Assembly (NCBI RefSeq): GCF_027942865.1
Contig: NC_134515.1
Coordinates: 25,938,227-26,002,226 of the forward strand
DNA from: Odontesthes bonariensis
Taxonomy: Eukaryota > Chordata > Actinopteri > Atheriniformes > Atherinopsidae
Length of the DNA: 64,000 nucleotides
Direction of reading: 5' to 3'
Shown here: in pieces, positions 41,290 through 53,800 of the stretch
Numbering within the stretch: the stretch's first letter is position 1
Layout: each line of letters begins with the position of its first letter
The notes under the pieces: generated by a model
Databases searched by the model: none
Told to the model about the DNA's origin: nothing
What the model saw: only the letters and a program-made list of their open reading frames with translations
Made by a program: the position numbers and the translations under genes

Positions 41290-41570
41290 TAACCTGAGAG
41301 ATCCATCTGGACCTTCAGGTGATCCATCTGTTCACAGTAGCCCTCATCAGAAATAGTCTCTGTGGAAGTGTGGCTGTCAAGAAGCCGTTCTTAAAGAAGG
41401 GAAAACAGGGAGAAAACACTGACGTAAGTCAAATGACATGAGAACTCAACTGAAAATCAGTTGCAACAGAGCCCGGACCTCAACATTATTGAAGCAGTGT
41501 GGAATCATCTTGACAGAAAACGGAACAAATAGGCAGCCAACATCCAAAGAAAAGAAATCAGGGGTGGCTT
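41290..41570 (+). pseudogene. Tc1-like transposase fragments
   Basis: CTCTGTGGAAGTGTGGCTGT then CAAGAAGCCGTTCTTAAAGA and AGGGAAAACAGGGAGAAAA match the middle of a Tc1 transposase; AACAGAGCCCGGACCTCAAC, ATTATTGAAGCAGTGTGGAA and TCATCTTGACAGAAAACGGA are the DDE C-terminal block (PDLNIIEAVWNHL). The piece between is lost. Confidence 0.68.
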
Positions 41571-41747
41571 AAGACTTCAAAATGAATACTCATATTGGCA
41601 CAGAAGTATAAACACATGCAAATATAATGAAGCCAATCAATAAAAATCAATTTTCAAATGTTAGATGATACAATACAGATGTTGTACTTTACTTAAATAG
41701 GTTAGATACAATAGCTGACAAGATCATGACTTTAGTGTACAGCCACC

Positions 41748-41754
<7 letters not shown>

Positions 41755-41794
<40 letters not shown>
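41755..41794. repeat. (GT)n microsatellite
   Basis: Twenty uninterrupted GT units. Confidence 0.95.
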
Positions 41795-41797
<3 letters not shown>

Positions 41798-42614
41798 GTT
41801 ACCTCTGCGCGTTTAAGAGCTACACCATCACATAATACACAATGGCTAAATAAACCAGGCAGCCACACTAGATGCTTCTGGAAATGTACTGTAGGTGATG
41901 CTGGTTGCCATGGTTACTGTAGTTGCACCAGAGGCACAGACTTTGACTATCAGTTAGGCTGAAGCTAATAAAAGCAGAATGATCCTGGCCCTCCCTCTGT
42001 AAATTATGTTGTCACTGCATCACAACACTTCTTTTAGCGCATCCTGGCAAAAAGAAGAAAATTTAAAAAAAAAAAAGGGAAGAAATATCCCACAGACAAA
42101 AGCCCAATAGAATCGTCTTCCATATGTCACAGCGGGGGTGCAGCAGCACCGACTGAATATTACAGGTGGATTATTCTGTGTTCTTTTGTCCCTGCCGAGC
42201 AGAGCAGCCGGCTCTCTATGCTCCTGTTTTTGTGCTAAGTGGCTAAATCAGCACACTTACATCCCTGTTGTGATTCCAGCAGCTCTCCATAAATTAATTA
42301 CATCTCAGCTGATAAGAGAGGTACCTGAAAATCTAACAGCCACCCATCAGTCCACATCATTTTCAAAGCTTAAGGACCTGGAACAAAGTGGGTGGGTGGG
42401 GGGTAGGGGGCTATTAGTCTCATCTGGACCAGAGTATTTAGACTCAGAGATAAATGCTTTATTACATGAGTTCTGCTATCTTTGTTCTCACTAAGGTCAT
42501 TTTGTACCCACTCAACAAGTGGCAGAGGCTAAACCCTTCTTTCAACTGTGTTTTTTTTTTCTTGCTTTTTATTACATTGTTGCATCTTAAATCAAATGGT
42601 ATCTATGTCATAAT

Positions 42615-42998
42615 TTGTGCAAAATAGCTGTTATTCCTATGACGATATTTGTCTACATAAAAAGAGAAAGTGATATGAATTCACATTTTTGTTATCTTTC
42701 ATTTCACAAGATCAAACCTTTGGGGTATATGGAGACGCATGCTGTAAATGCAGCAACTTTGCAAAAGCATGTCAAGGATGCCTTAGGCGTGCAATTAAAA
42801 GAGGGGCTTGTGCCTGAAGGCATATTCCTGAAAACACATAAAATCCATATGCCATTTTGGGAGCAACAACAAAAGAAACATCCTGAAGGAAAAATTATGA
42901 AAATTATGCTTAAGAAAAACGAAATGCAGAAAAAGACGAGGGAGAGGGCTGGGAATTTAACTGCAAGAGTTTTAATAGAGATACAGATCCATTTCTAA
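42615..42998 (+). other. Unrecognised 127-codon open frame
   Basis: The frame encodes a lysine-rich product including METHAVNAATLQKHVKDALG and LKEGLVPEGIFLKTHKIHMP. I see no known domain, no signal peptide, and no splice or promoter context. In AT-rich sequence of this size one or two open frames this long are expected by chance, so it is recorded only for checking. Confidence 0.12.
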
Positions 42999-44421
42999 TA
43001 TGCGAGTTTGTATATTTAGGACATCAGATAAGAATATTTGGATAAAAAGCCTAATTATAACCCTCTCAAGATCTAATTTTGTTTTTTCCGATTACTCCAT
43101 TTTGCAGAGAAGCTCTGCTCTCTCTGAGAGTGTTTACTGTGTCTCATCAGCTTCTTATTTCTCTGTGTACACTTAAATATAGAAGCTTACAGACCATTTC
43201 TAAAGACATGACATAACTTTCTGCAGTCTATCTACTGCAGCAGAAACATGCATACTGTAAGTACATGAGTTACCAAAGAAACAAGTGGGCTTTAGTGTCA
43301 TGATGCTGTACAAAGTCTATGTATAACCACACTAAAGCAAACATAAATAGAGATACGTTGGACATACGCTGTCTGCAATCTGTATATAAAAACTGAAGCT
43401 TAACAGATCTACCTTCTTCACAGTAGTCACGGTCTTCACAGACCGTGACAAAAATATGTTTATTCTGTCAGACCAAGAAATCCTTCAAGTCATCTCAGGT
43501 GAGACGGCCTCATCTAAGACAAGCGATAGTTCAGACTATCCCCTTGGATCTGTCACTGACTCACAGTTATAACACAGAACAGAGTTATATTTGGTGGTGT
43601 GGTATAAACACACTGAGGCTTGTCTACTTTGTCCTGCACACAAGAAGGTTCTGTGGTAAATGTGTGAATTGGACTGTTGGATTTCATGTGAGCATATAAA
43701 ATTTCACCAGATCACTCATAGCAAGATCAAATATTTATTCAGTGCCAGTTAATTATAGATTAAGACACAGTATTTGCCTATCACCATGAATACTGTTCGA
43801 ATAAAAAAACTAAAAAAAAATTAATTTAAATGTTCCCATTTAATAATTCATGCATTCTTATGAAATGTGAGTTTTGATGCGGTTTTGATTTGCTCAAACG
43901 TTCATGTTCCTCCTCGCCAGTCTTTTTTCCCCCGTTTTCTTTGCCAGCAGTTTGACAGTTTATGTTTAATGTTGCTCTGTGAAAAGAAGTGCATGTTTGA
44001 TTTACTTCTTTTTCCGTAATCCAAAATCAAAGCACCGAGCATGATAACATGTAAAGTATGATGGATGGTTTTCTTTACCACTTGGAGTCTCTAATAAAGC
44101 AGCAGATGGAAGTCTTATGTTTCCACAAAGCTCAGGCACAAAGAAGTAAAACAGAGCAACGTCTGCGATATTTATTTCACTCTTAATAGTCAGACCTTCT
44201 CGTACTGTTATAAAATTATTCAAACTACTTCTTTTGAAGTTAGTAATTCTTAAATGAGGAAGAAATAACCAGAAATTGAAATCTGGCATTGTTGAATGAC
44301 CAAAGAGTGGGTCTATTCTTTCCAAATTCTCCACCTCTTCGGTAAGTGGCAGTTTCTGTACCACACTGCTGATATAATGTACCCTCTGAAAACATACCTG
44401 TGCCTCAACGCTACCCTCTCA

Positions 44422-44856
44422 CATGTAGGAAGTGGCGAGGAAGGAGGACCCAGGTTCAGAACAGCTTCAGAGCCAGGAGATAAAACGAAAAGAAAACCTT
44501 TTATTTTAAACAAAAGACACAGCAAAGCCAGATAATCATTTCCAAAAAAAGAACTCTAGAAAACTAAAACAAAAAGTAGACCAAACTAGGAAAACCAAGA
44601 ATAATACAGAACTGTCCCAGGCCCGCGCCGACAACTCGGCCAGACAACCTGGAGAAAACAGAGGATCTGACAAAGAGTGAATGAAACCAAGAGTTTAACA
44701 ACAGAGAGGGTGATTGGTGAGTGAAGACAGCTGAGGGAAATAACACAGGTGAAGGGAGTGGAGCTGATGACCGGACTGAAGAGAGACTGAGGAAGTGAGG
44801 AAGTGAACAGGACTGAGACAAGACAGAAAAAACACAAAAAGACACGGATCATGACA
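44422..44856 (-). repeat. Probable copy of the TGTCAYG-ended repeat
   Basis: In reverse it begins TGTCATGATCCGTGTC and ends near CTGAACCTGGGTCCTCC, matching the order of terminal motifs in the repeat at 8520 (TGTCATG and CATTTGGGTTCAAG). The body is rich in CACCTGTG- and CTCAGTCC-type words. Overlapping frames of about 90 codons are composition artefacts. Confidence 0.5.
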
Positions 44857-45405
44857 TCACCCTGGAGAAGGATTCACACATATCTTGAACATGTGTAAAA
44901 GAAACAAATTTACAATCAAAATGAACGTATAGAAGCCAAACCAACAGACCTAACATTACAGAATGTCAGAAATGGTATCAATATAGATCTTAAGAATTAA
45001 TTTATGTGCACATGACTTTAATGTCGTACCTGGTAAAGGTGGGAATAGATCAGATTATTTAGCTGAATGTGTTTGTCTATTCTGCTTGACTCACTGATGT
45101 TTTATCTTTCTGTGTTCAGCTAATATCTACGTCCTCAGTCATGGCACCTAAATGTTTGCTGGGTGGAGGGAGATCCATAGAGCGGTCTGCGGTGCACAAC
45201 TAGTTGATGGATTTGTTGTTCTTTTCCCAGTGTTGAATTGAATTTATAATATTCTCTAAACAGCATACTATAAGTATTCAGTGCCACACTACAATGTTGT
45301 TTATACTGTACACTTTATGCTGGACACACAAGTTTATAATGTTGAGATACAGCTGTCTGCACTATTACTGTAATATATCTTTTATACTGATCATTCAGTC
45401 GCACT

Positions 45406-45624
45406 AAAATAGAACATTGCTTCTAAAGATTTCACAGTGCTATTGTACTTATGTATAGTACCTCAGTTAATGTACTTTCTGCCCCTGGTTAGATTAGCTA
45501 ATTCTATTTATTCTAAATGGTCGGCTTGATCCAAAGAGACCAAAGAATGTAACTCGGAGAACACGGAGGTACTATACATAAGTACAATAGCACTGTGAAA
45601 TCTTTAGAGGCAATGTTCTATTTT
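45406..45624. mobile_element. Foldback element/MITE with 59-bp near-perfect inverted repeats
   Basis: The arms 45406-45464 and 45566-45624 are reverse complements at 58 of 59 positions (one A/G difference near 45610) and surround a 101-bp spacer. The inner ends read CACAGTGCTATTGTACTTAT and its complement. Within the arms, TA dinucleotides flank GAACATTGC on the outside, as a Tc1/mariner-type TA target would give, though the match extends four bases beyond. No coding capacity. Confidence 0.85.
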
Positions 45625-48032
45625 GTTTGTTATTTCTGTAGTAATTGAAACTGATTTAATAAATCCGTTTGAATCTGGCTCGAATAAACTAATAGATCAG
45701 AAAGAACTTACATACAAGCTTAGCTGCGAATGCACAAACAGTTGGTGCAACTCTTTTTCTGGTTTTCCGAATTCCCCCTGCAATCATCAGCTCAAACCAG
45801 GCTCGTAAAGGGATCAACTGTATGAAGCAGAAAGGGTGATAGGAAGTTGGAAGCTAATCCTAGAATGAGGGATTTCCAGTCCATATCTGTGACAAAGACC
45901 GCCAGACAGGCTTTAAAGGGGTTTTAAAAACTCCTGGATGCATAAACTGAACAGATCTTTCCGTCTGTTTAGAACTCGCACAGAAAAAGGCAACAGGGAT
46001 TTAATTTCACGAAGCAGAGGCACAAAATTGCCACAGCAAATACTGGATGCCTGCAGAGCCCTCTGGTTTCCACAGTAACAGAACGAAAATAGTAACCCAC
46101 ACCAGCGGCTATTCAACACTGAATCCCCTGTGATAACACATGATTCTATTTATATCCTCTAATGGTGAAATAAGCCATGTACAAATGCATCAGTCCAATT
46201 ACTGTCAAAAGATTTCCAATATGGTCCAATTCAATATCATCACCTCAGAATCCTTTTCCTGCAGCGGTCCTTATAGTGTGAGACCACAGGACAACATGTG
46301 ATATAGTAACTGTCCAGTGAAGATATTCTAGGAGTAGAATAATTCTAATAGCATCTGTGAATATATGCCAGAGGTGGAGACCCTGTGTGTTTGTGTGTGG
46401 AGGACGTCGTTCCCGATTTGGCCCATGTTAATGACACAAGGTTGATATCCTTTGAGAATATGTAAACATGTTTGTTTCACTGGACTCGTACTGTATGTTT
46501 AAACTGTAAAGTATTTCATATTGTCTGCTTTAAAGATTGTCATAGATCTAAAACTGACAATAAAACATAGTAAGATTTTCACAGCAGTCCTTAATGTAGA
46601 TTAAAACAATTGAGGCAAAAATATTCAACCAGATCTTTTTTGTGTTGATTAAGATAATCAGAATTGCAAATCCGGGACTCGAACATTCTGCGAACCCTCA
46701 AAGATTAGCAGTTTCTTCTACACTGAATATACAAGTGAATTTTCATATGCCACTGACTTGCCAGGGGCTGCAGCTGAATGTAAACCTGTATGTGTCCATC
46801 TAGCACATTTACATGACAGACTGAAGTACTCAAGTTAACCAATGTGCTCTGGCTGATTTTGAATTTTAAAAAAACAAACAGTGTAATGGCAATGCGGTGT
46901 GAGTGTGCCTCGTCTTCTGTAACTAAAAGAGAGATTTTATGAAATCTGATCCTCACATAACTTGTTTTTGGAAAATATTACAAGGAAGGGGATTTCTGAG
47001 GACACCAGAAAAAAGGGTCATTGATGCTATTCAGGCTGAAAAAGATTACAAAACTATCTTTACCAATCCACACTCAGACAAGTTTTACAGAAATGCAAGA
47101 AATTCTACACTATGAGTACACTCCCCGTGTGCTCAAACAAAGATCACCCCGGGGGCAATGAGTGTAATTGTCTCAGAATCAACAGAAGTCCCCATGGTAA
47201 CATCCTGGTAGCTTTAATCCCCTGTCGTGAGTGTTGCTGATCTTCTTGAGTCAGGAGTACTGGAGTTTGTTTGATTTCTCTCTGAAGTGCCCTGAGAGGA
47301 CTTTTTATGGGAAATGGCACTACGTTAATCAACTCCAGCCAACCGGGTTGAGAACACTGACAAGCAATGGTGTGCATGGCAGGCTACAAGGAGAAAGCCA
47401 TTCTCAAAATGATATTGCATCAACTGATATTAGTGTGTCTTGGTTGCGTGGCATTGCCTTTGCCCTAAAACTTTGCACCCTTTTTGCCTGAGATTTCTCT
47501 GCATTTACATTGTTGTTCGTTGGGCCACAGAAGCACTGAAAACATTGAGGTGATGACGGTTAAACAGGCTAAAAGTCTTTTAAAACTTTATTTTTCGTTT
47601 TTCATAAAGGATCTTTTTATGTGAAAGGTCATAATAATGTTTTTTTGATCAGTTATATGAAATCATTTGTACTCATTGTATTATAAAAAAAAAAAAAAAA
47701 AAAAATCTGTATTGGCTGTCAGCCATCGGCCTCATCATCATATTTTGCATCAAAACATCAAAAATAACTAAATTCCAAAGGCTTAAAAATAACCCGTTTG
47801 ACAAGCCAGTGAATAATCTGCCAAACATTTCAGACGGAAAGAGTAAACTATCCTTGTAGTTTAGTTTAGGCCTTTGTTTCTACACTTCTTCTACCATGAA
47901 ACATGATCCAATAATTACTAGATGGAGCCCCAATTTGAAATCAACCACTTCAATTTATTTATGTCCAATTCACATTTTTAAATATCAACAGATACGGAAT
48001 GTACATCCTTATACTGTATGTATCAGTTTATT
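45625..48032. other. Gene-free intergenic sequence
   Basis: No exon or transposon recognised; an A-run lies near 47685-47705. The neighbouring gaps 41795-44421, 44857-45405 and 49147-50808 are likewise without recognisable genes, except for the ogfr promoter region just before 50809. Confidence 0.45.
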
Positions 48033-48042
48033 ACCTAATAAT

Positions 48043-48720
48043 TTAATTAATAATCTCATTCCCGACCTCTCCGGGTCGGGAATGAGATCCTTCCCCAAGT
48101 GGAGGAGTTCAAGTATCTCGGGGTCTTGTTCACGAGTGAGGGATGAATGGACAATTGACAGACGGATCGGTGCGGCGTCTGCAGTGATGCGGGCTCTGCA
48201 CCGGCCCGTCATGGTGAAGAAGGAGCTGAGCCAGAAGGCGAAGCTCTCGATTTACCGGTCAATCTATGTTCCTACCCTCACCTATGGTCACGAGCTGTGG
48301 GTAGTGACCGAAAGAACGAGATCGCGAATACAAGCAGCCGAATGAGTTTCCTCCGCAGGGTGTCTGGGCTCTCCCTTAGAGATAGGGTGAGAAGCTCGGT
48401 CATCCGGGAGGGGCTCGGAGTAGAACCGCTGCTCCTCCGCATCGAGAGGAGTCAGATGAGGTGGCTCGGGCATCTGGTGAGAATGCCTCCTGGACGCCTC
48501 CCCGGTGAGGTGTTCCGGGCCCGTCCCACTGGGAGGAGGCCCCGGGGAAGACCCACGTTGGAGAGACTATGTCTCTCGGCTGGCCTGGGAACGCCTCGGG
48601 GTCCCCCCAGAAGAGCTGGAGGAAGTGGCCGGGGACAGGGACGTCTGGGTTTCTCTGCTCAAGCTGCTGCCCCCGCGACCCGATCCCCGGACCAGCGGAA
48701 GATAATGGATGGATGGATGG
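48043..48720 (+). mobile_element. RTE/Rex3-like LINE, 5'-truncated, with target-site duplication
   Basis: Direct repeats ACCTAATAAT flank it at 48033-48042 and 48721-48730. The 3' end is the GGAT/GATG tandem tail (from about 48704) described for Rex3/RTE elements. The body from 48074 on is the C-terminal coding end of the LINE. At its 5' end a 15-base inverted copy of its own first bases (48053-48067) precedes the truncated start (48074-48088). Confidence 0.82.
48090..48704 (+). pseudogene. C-terminal fragment of RTE/Rex3-like ORF2 protein
   Basis: Translation in pieces gives [11 protein letters not shown], then RIGAASAVMRALHRPVMVKK, KLSIYRSIYVPTLTYGHELW, MSFLRRVSGLSLRDRVRSS, RSQMRWLGHLVRMPPGR and, in another frame, RDYVSRLAWERLGV and LLKLLPPRPDPR. 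This is the region after the reverse transcriptase core. At least three frame breaks occur (near 48140, 48340 and 48575), so it is dead. Confidence 0.8.
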
Positions 48721-48818
48721 ACCTAATAATGGTATCTAAGAGAGTTCAAGTTTCTTCTTAATGCAAAGTCTTTTCTGCAGTGTTTTGGCTGGGATCTGCA
48801 TTTTCAACAGAAACATCA

Positions 48819-49146
48819 TTAAGATTTATTGGTCATGCATACACACGAAACTTGTCCTCTGCTTTTAACCCATCCAGGTTGGGTACCGGTTGACACACAC
48901 ATGCACAGGGTCACACACTCAGAGACTATTGCCAACCTGGAGCGGTGGGGAGCGCCCAGGGAGCATGGGGGTACAGTGCCTTGCTCAAGGGCACCTCAGC
49001 CTTGACAAGGAGGTGGACTGACACCCCTCCAGCTATCAGTTCCGCCAATCTTTTTTTTTTTTTTGAGAAGCGAGAGTGGGAATTGAACCTGCCAACCTTC
49101 CAGTTATTGGATGACCGACTCTAACCACTGAGCCACGGCCGCCCGC
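48819..49146 (-). repeat. tRNA-derived SINE, near full length
   Basis: On the minus strand it opens GCGGGCGGCCGTGGCTCAG, with a Pol III A box in GTGGCTCAGTGGTTA (49136-49122) and a B box GGTTCAATTCC (49089-49079), then an A-run and a body with CCTTGAGCAAGGCACTGTAC. It ends in ATGACCAATAAATCTTA. It belongs to a different SINE family from the copies at 1484-16548, with another tail. Confidence 0.82.
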
Positions 49147-50808
49147 AATCATCTGTCTTGGGTATGAGTTTGTGCTCATATTTCCTCCCCCAACCAGAAA
49201 TATATTTTGCACCTTCAAAAAGGAGGTATGTTGTGTTGGTCAAATGATGGCCCGAGAGTACTGTTGTGCGGCACAGTACCGATCCCAAGTTGATGGTCAG
49301 CTCCAGCAAAGATGGTCTGCTTTTCCCAAGCCCCAACAAAAGTGGTGGCCTTCTTAACTGAGCTGGGGCACTTGCTTTGATTTATCCCAGTGCAGATGAA
49401 ATCCCCTCATGGCTTCAGGCAGGTGACTTTGCCTTCCCTCAGCAGGACAAGTTGGATGGACTTGATAAAGCATCGCAAACAACATGGATTGATTCTACTG
49501 ATAGGACTCAGGTTTCCGAGGCATAGCCCATAACTGTGTGTCTCACTGATTGCTCTTTTATTTCTCATGGTTCAACCATTCTACTGACTTGCTTATCAGC
49601 ATTGTTGGGATCTGACCTTTCGTTCCCCAACACTTTGTCTTAGTGAATTATCATCCCGCTACCAAGGCAAGCCAGTTAGTCCATTTTCCGGGTACAACAT
49701 GGTTGTCCCTGCATTGAAAAACAAACTTTTGTGTCCCTAATCATAAAAAGTTATCGACCAGTCCTCTCAAAGATACAACATCCACAAGCAACCTCAACCC
49801 TTACCAAGATTCAGCGGCCTTCTGTCTTTGCTGCCCTCCACTTCCATTCTCTCCTGATGCCAGTACCCATCCATGAGAAACTTGGGTGACAGCACCTCCC
49901 TGGCATGAACTTCACCATGAAGTCCTCATTCAGTGTACTAAATGTGAACTGGTCTTGTAAATTACATGACCTTTCTAGAGCATCTGGAATCTAAATTTTC
50001 TTAAAGCTCATGCAAACCCAATCGATCAGTAAAATAAAATCAAAACAATACATTTATTTGTCAGTTACTGTATAAGCTATAACACAATGGGTTATGGTGA
50101 CATCCTTCTCTTCTTAGGTACTAATGAATTCATAGTTTTAGTAGTCTGTTCTGATATGTTCATATATATTTTTTTAATCAAATGTAACATTATAAAGCCC
50201 TTCTTGAGTGTACTTATAAAATTGCCCCCCTGCTGCTTTCGGTTCTTCCCTTATTGTTAATTTTGTATTCAATCTGTCATCATCTGCAGCGGTTTTATTG
50301 TGGTTTGTCCTTACATAACAGTAAGGAATAAATAGTTTCTTCTGTCACTAATAAAAGCTGCCTGACTCAGCTAGTTTGCACTTTGAACACCTCCAGCTAA
50401 CGCAGCAATTGTGCTGCCTTCAATGTGAATCGGAAAACTGACTTGTTTATGATGAAACACGTTAAAAAAAAACATTAAGTGCTAAATAACACTGCCGTGG
50501 ATATACATATGGATGTTAGACTTGCCAAGAGATGGAGGTTAAAGACCAAATTTAAGAAGCCATAACATTAATTATTTTTGTTGCAGGGATTAATGTGTTG
50601 ACAAATGCAGATATGTCAAAATGCCGTTTGCTACTTGTCCGGGGTACTTGAATGCAGCGGCTGGTAGGCTGGAGAGACGGATGGTCAGGGCTGTCCCCTC
50701 ATACCTGAAAATGCAATTATAACCTGAATCATCCTCGGTTATAGTGCTAAGTCGGGTCACGCTTTTATTTGGCTTTGGCAAGTCTTAAAAACATTTTTTT
50801 TTTTAACA

Positions 50809-53800
50809 ATGGAGGACGACTGCGTTTGTGAGTACGACTCGACCTGGGACACAGAGAGTGATGGAGACGACCCGGCCGGAGAGACCCAGACCCGTCGGTC
50901 AAGCCAAGATAAAAACAAATCTTCTTGGGCTATAGTGCGTGTTTTCATTCTTATTCAGCCGAACCGTAACGTACCAACTTAGTTTGATGCCGCTTTAGAG
51001 CTCATTGCTTTGCTCTCGGTTAGGCTAGTGCAAAGCTAATGTTAGCTTTACGCCTCTTTGCTGCAACCGTGCTAACTAGCCTTGCTAGCTATAGACGTTA
51101 GCTTACTTTTGACTGAGCGTTATTTCTAAATATTGATGCTTACAGGGACCAGTTTTAAGGTATACTACATATGGTAGGATGTCTTATTTCCCACGTGAGA
51201 TTTTTTCGCAGTCATGGGAGATGGGTTAGCCGAGGCGATATATGTGAATTTGTTAAACGGTTAGTTTGTTTTCCACTGTAAATGGTCAGTTCAGGCCGTG
51301 TAGTCATATCAAGGTTAACCCAAATTATAACCTTTTAATTGTGATGCACGCAGACCTATTAACGTGTCAATCCCGCACAATTACTGGAAGATGTTCGATG
51401 CAGGTTACTTTCATTTGAATTTGCAGTGGCATCACACCCCCAGAAACTTGAGGGCAGCAAAGGACATGCAGAGCTACAGGAGAGGATACCCTGTAAGTAA
51501 CAACTCAACACACCCACACAAAATGCTTCTCGGTGGAAGTTGGTTATTGAGTAAGTCACACATTCGTTTTTTGTTTTTTTTACAGAATCTAACAGACGAC
51601 GAGTGCTCAGAGGATAAAATGAATAATTTGCAGTTTTATCTCAATAAGTTTCCCTCCGCTCCTGATGGTAAAACACCTTAAATGTTCGATATTTTTCCAT
51701 ATTTTTAGGAAGTTGTGTTTTTTTGTGAGTGCTTTCTTTCTCATTTGGCACAGATATCTACATTGAATCGTTTCTTAAAGAATGGAAAAATGACTACAAA
51801 AGACTGGAGAGGGTTCACTCTTACATTCAGTGGTATGTACTGTTTGAGTGTGGTCGCATGCTGTGCCCGTTCTGATTCAAAGAAACAAATTGTTGGACTT
51901 TTACTTGCACTCATACATCTATTCAGTGAATTGGAATTCAGTTTCTTTAGATGCTAACTGGTTTTCCGTTTGTTCTTCAATCATCTGCCATCACAAGGTT
52001 GTTTCCACTGAGAGAGCCGGGGGTTAATTATATGGCCTCGGAGCTCACCAAGAAGGAAATTGAGGTAAGTGCATCATAGGAAGCATGACCTTAAATAATG
52101 GCCCAACCAAACGGAGACAGAATGTATGTGATGAGCTCCAGCTCCTAGCAAAACATAATGCAGCACAACAAACATATTTGACCACCTTGTCAGGTATTTG
52201 TTATGGATGAAAGCAAAGCCCAAATCAAATGTTGTCCAGTGAACAAAAATATCTCGGTGTCTCTCTTCGGTTCGAGATGTGTCATATTAGTAAGGCTCCA
52301 AATGCAGCACTGAATCAACCAAGAGACTGAGCAGCTGCTGGAGTTTGTCTAAAATCACATCACTTATTGCTTGAGAGACCGTTTCTTTCTAAAATGAGAT
52401 GCAGAAGGATAAATTATTTAAAAAAGGGTGCTTTGAGAACAGAAACGGATCACACTGACGTGAATGCGTCATGTTGAAAATTAAGGGCGGGGTTGAAAAA
52501 AAAAAAAAAAGCATGCTAATTTTTAGGGCTGGGACTTTAGCGCGTTAATTTCGATTAATTAACTACACACATATTAGCGCGTTAAAAAAAATAACGCATT
52601 TTAATCGCACACTATAATTTTTTTTTTTTTTTTTTTAATACAGACGGATGGAAGTGTCGACAAGAGCGCAGTCAGCAACCCCATAGCTACCCCAACTTTG
52701 GGGCTAGAGGCAGGTTTACTGCTCACAAAGAACAGAAGTGCAGTGCAACAACGACAACAATATTAAGAAGTAAAGAATCACGTATGTTGCTGCTTGGTAG
52801 CCTATCCCCGTTTTTCGTTCTTTAGCTGATAAATATACATATGGAAAGGTATAAAACACGAGCTTTACTGGTGAAACGGCTATCCACATTGTTCCTAGAT
52901 CTACAGTACCTGTGGTGATGTCATTCTATAGTCACCCAATCACGTCTGTTCTAAATTACCCGGGGAAATCGGAGGTCTAAAATAATATTTCCATAAAGCA
53001 GATTTAGGAGATAAATAGAAACCCTATTTAATTGTATTCTCAGTTTAATTAGTTTTTGAATAGTCATATGTTACAGTTTTCCTCTCATTTTAGCACCCAT
53101 TCATGCACTGTCAGTGCAGTTAGCACCGTCTTTTGAAAATAACGGACACACTTTTTACTTTATGTTAGGTTGCCAGCGTGCTTCCTCTGCCATAATGTGA
53201 TGCGAGTAGATTGGCTTGAATAGGCTATGTGTCCGCTGTGGCAGCGGACAGACTGGTGTGAGCAACAAGTTTGAACGTAATGTTGTGCCTGTGTGATTTA
53301 GCACTGTACGAGGCTACTGTTGGAAACCCGCCGGGTAGAACTATCTCTTGAAAGTTGTCGCCCACAACTGTTGTGCGTCAGATGAGATGAAATAGAAAGT
53401 CCGCACTGTAGCTCATTCACTCCCAGCTCTTTTTTTTTCCAAGATGAAGTTGATCAAAACTTATTTGAGGAACACAGTGGGCAAAGTAGCCTTTGTGGAT
53501 TGGCTATTTAATCCTTAGTGAACGGGCTATGAATGAATGAGATGGACAGGTATGCCTGTGTGTGGTTGTGAACACGGGCTGGGGCTGTCTGCCCCTGGAT
53601 CTGCAGCTGTTCCACCACAACGCACAGTGCGACATCTGTCTGCTTGTGAGCAGTAAGCTCCGCTGATAACATAAAGTTTACAGTATGCAAGGTAACGTTG
53701 TTGCGTTGATGCGCGCGGGGGTGTGTGTGCTGTTTTGACTCGCAACCCCTCACATTCATGCAGCAACTGCATAGCAACCCCAACGAAAAATCGCTGGCAC

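Noticed and set aside
51364..51426. Extension of ogfr exon 2 upstream (frame MSIPHNYWKMF...)
   Set aside because: The strong acceptor TTTGCAG at 51420-51426 gives a phase-0 exon that joins exon 1 in frame; the upstream reading has no acceptor in a fitting phase.
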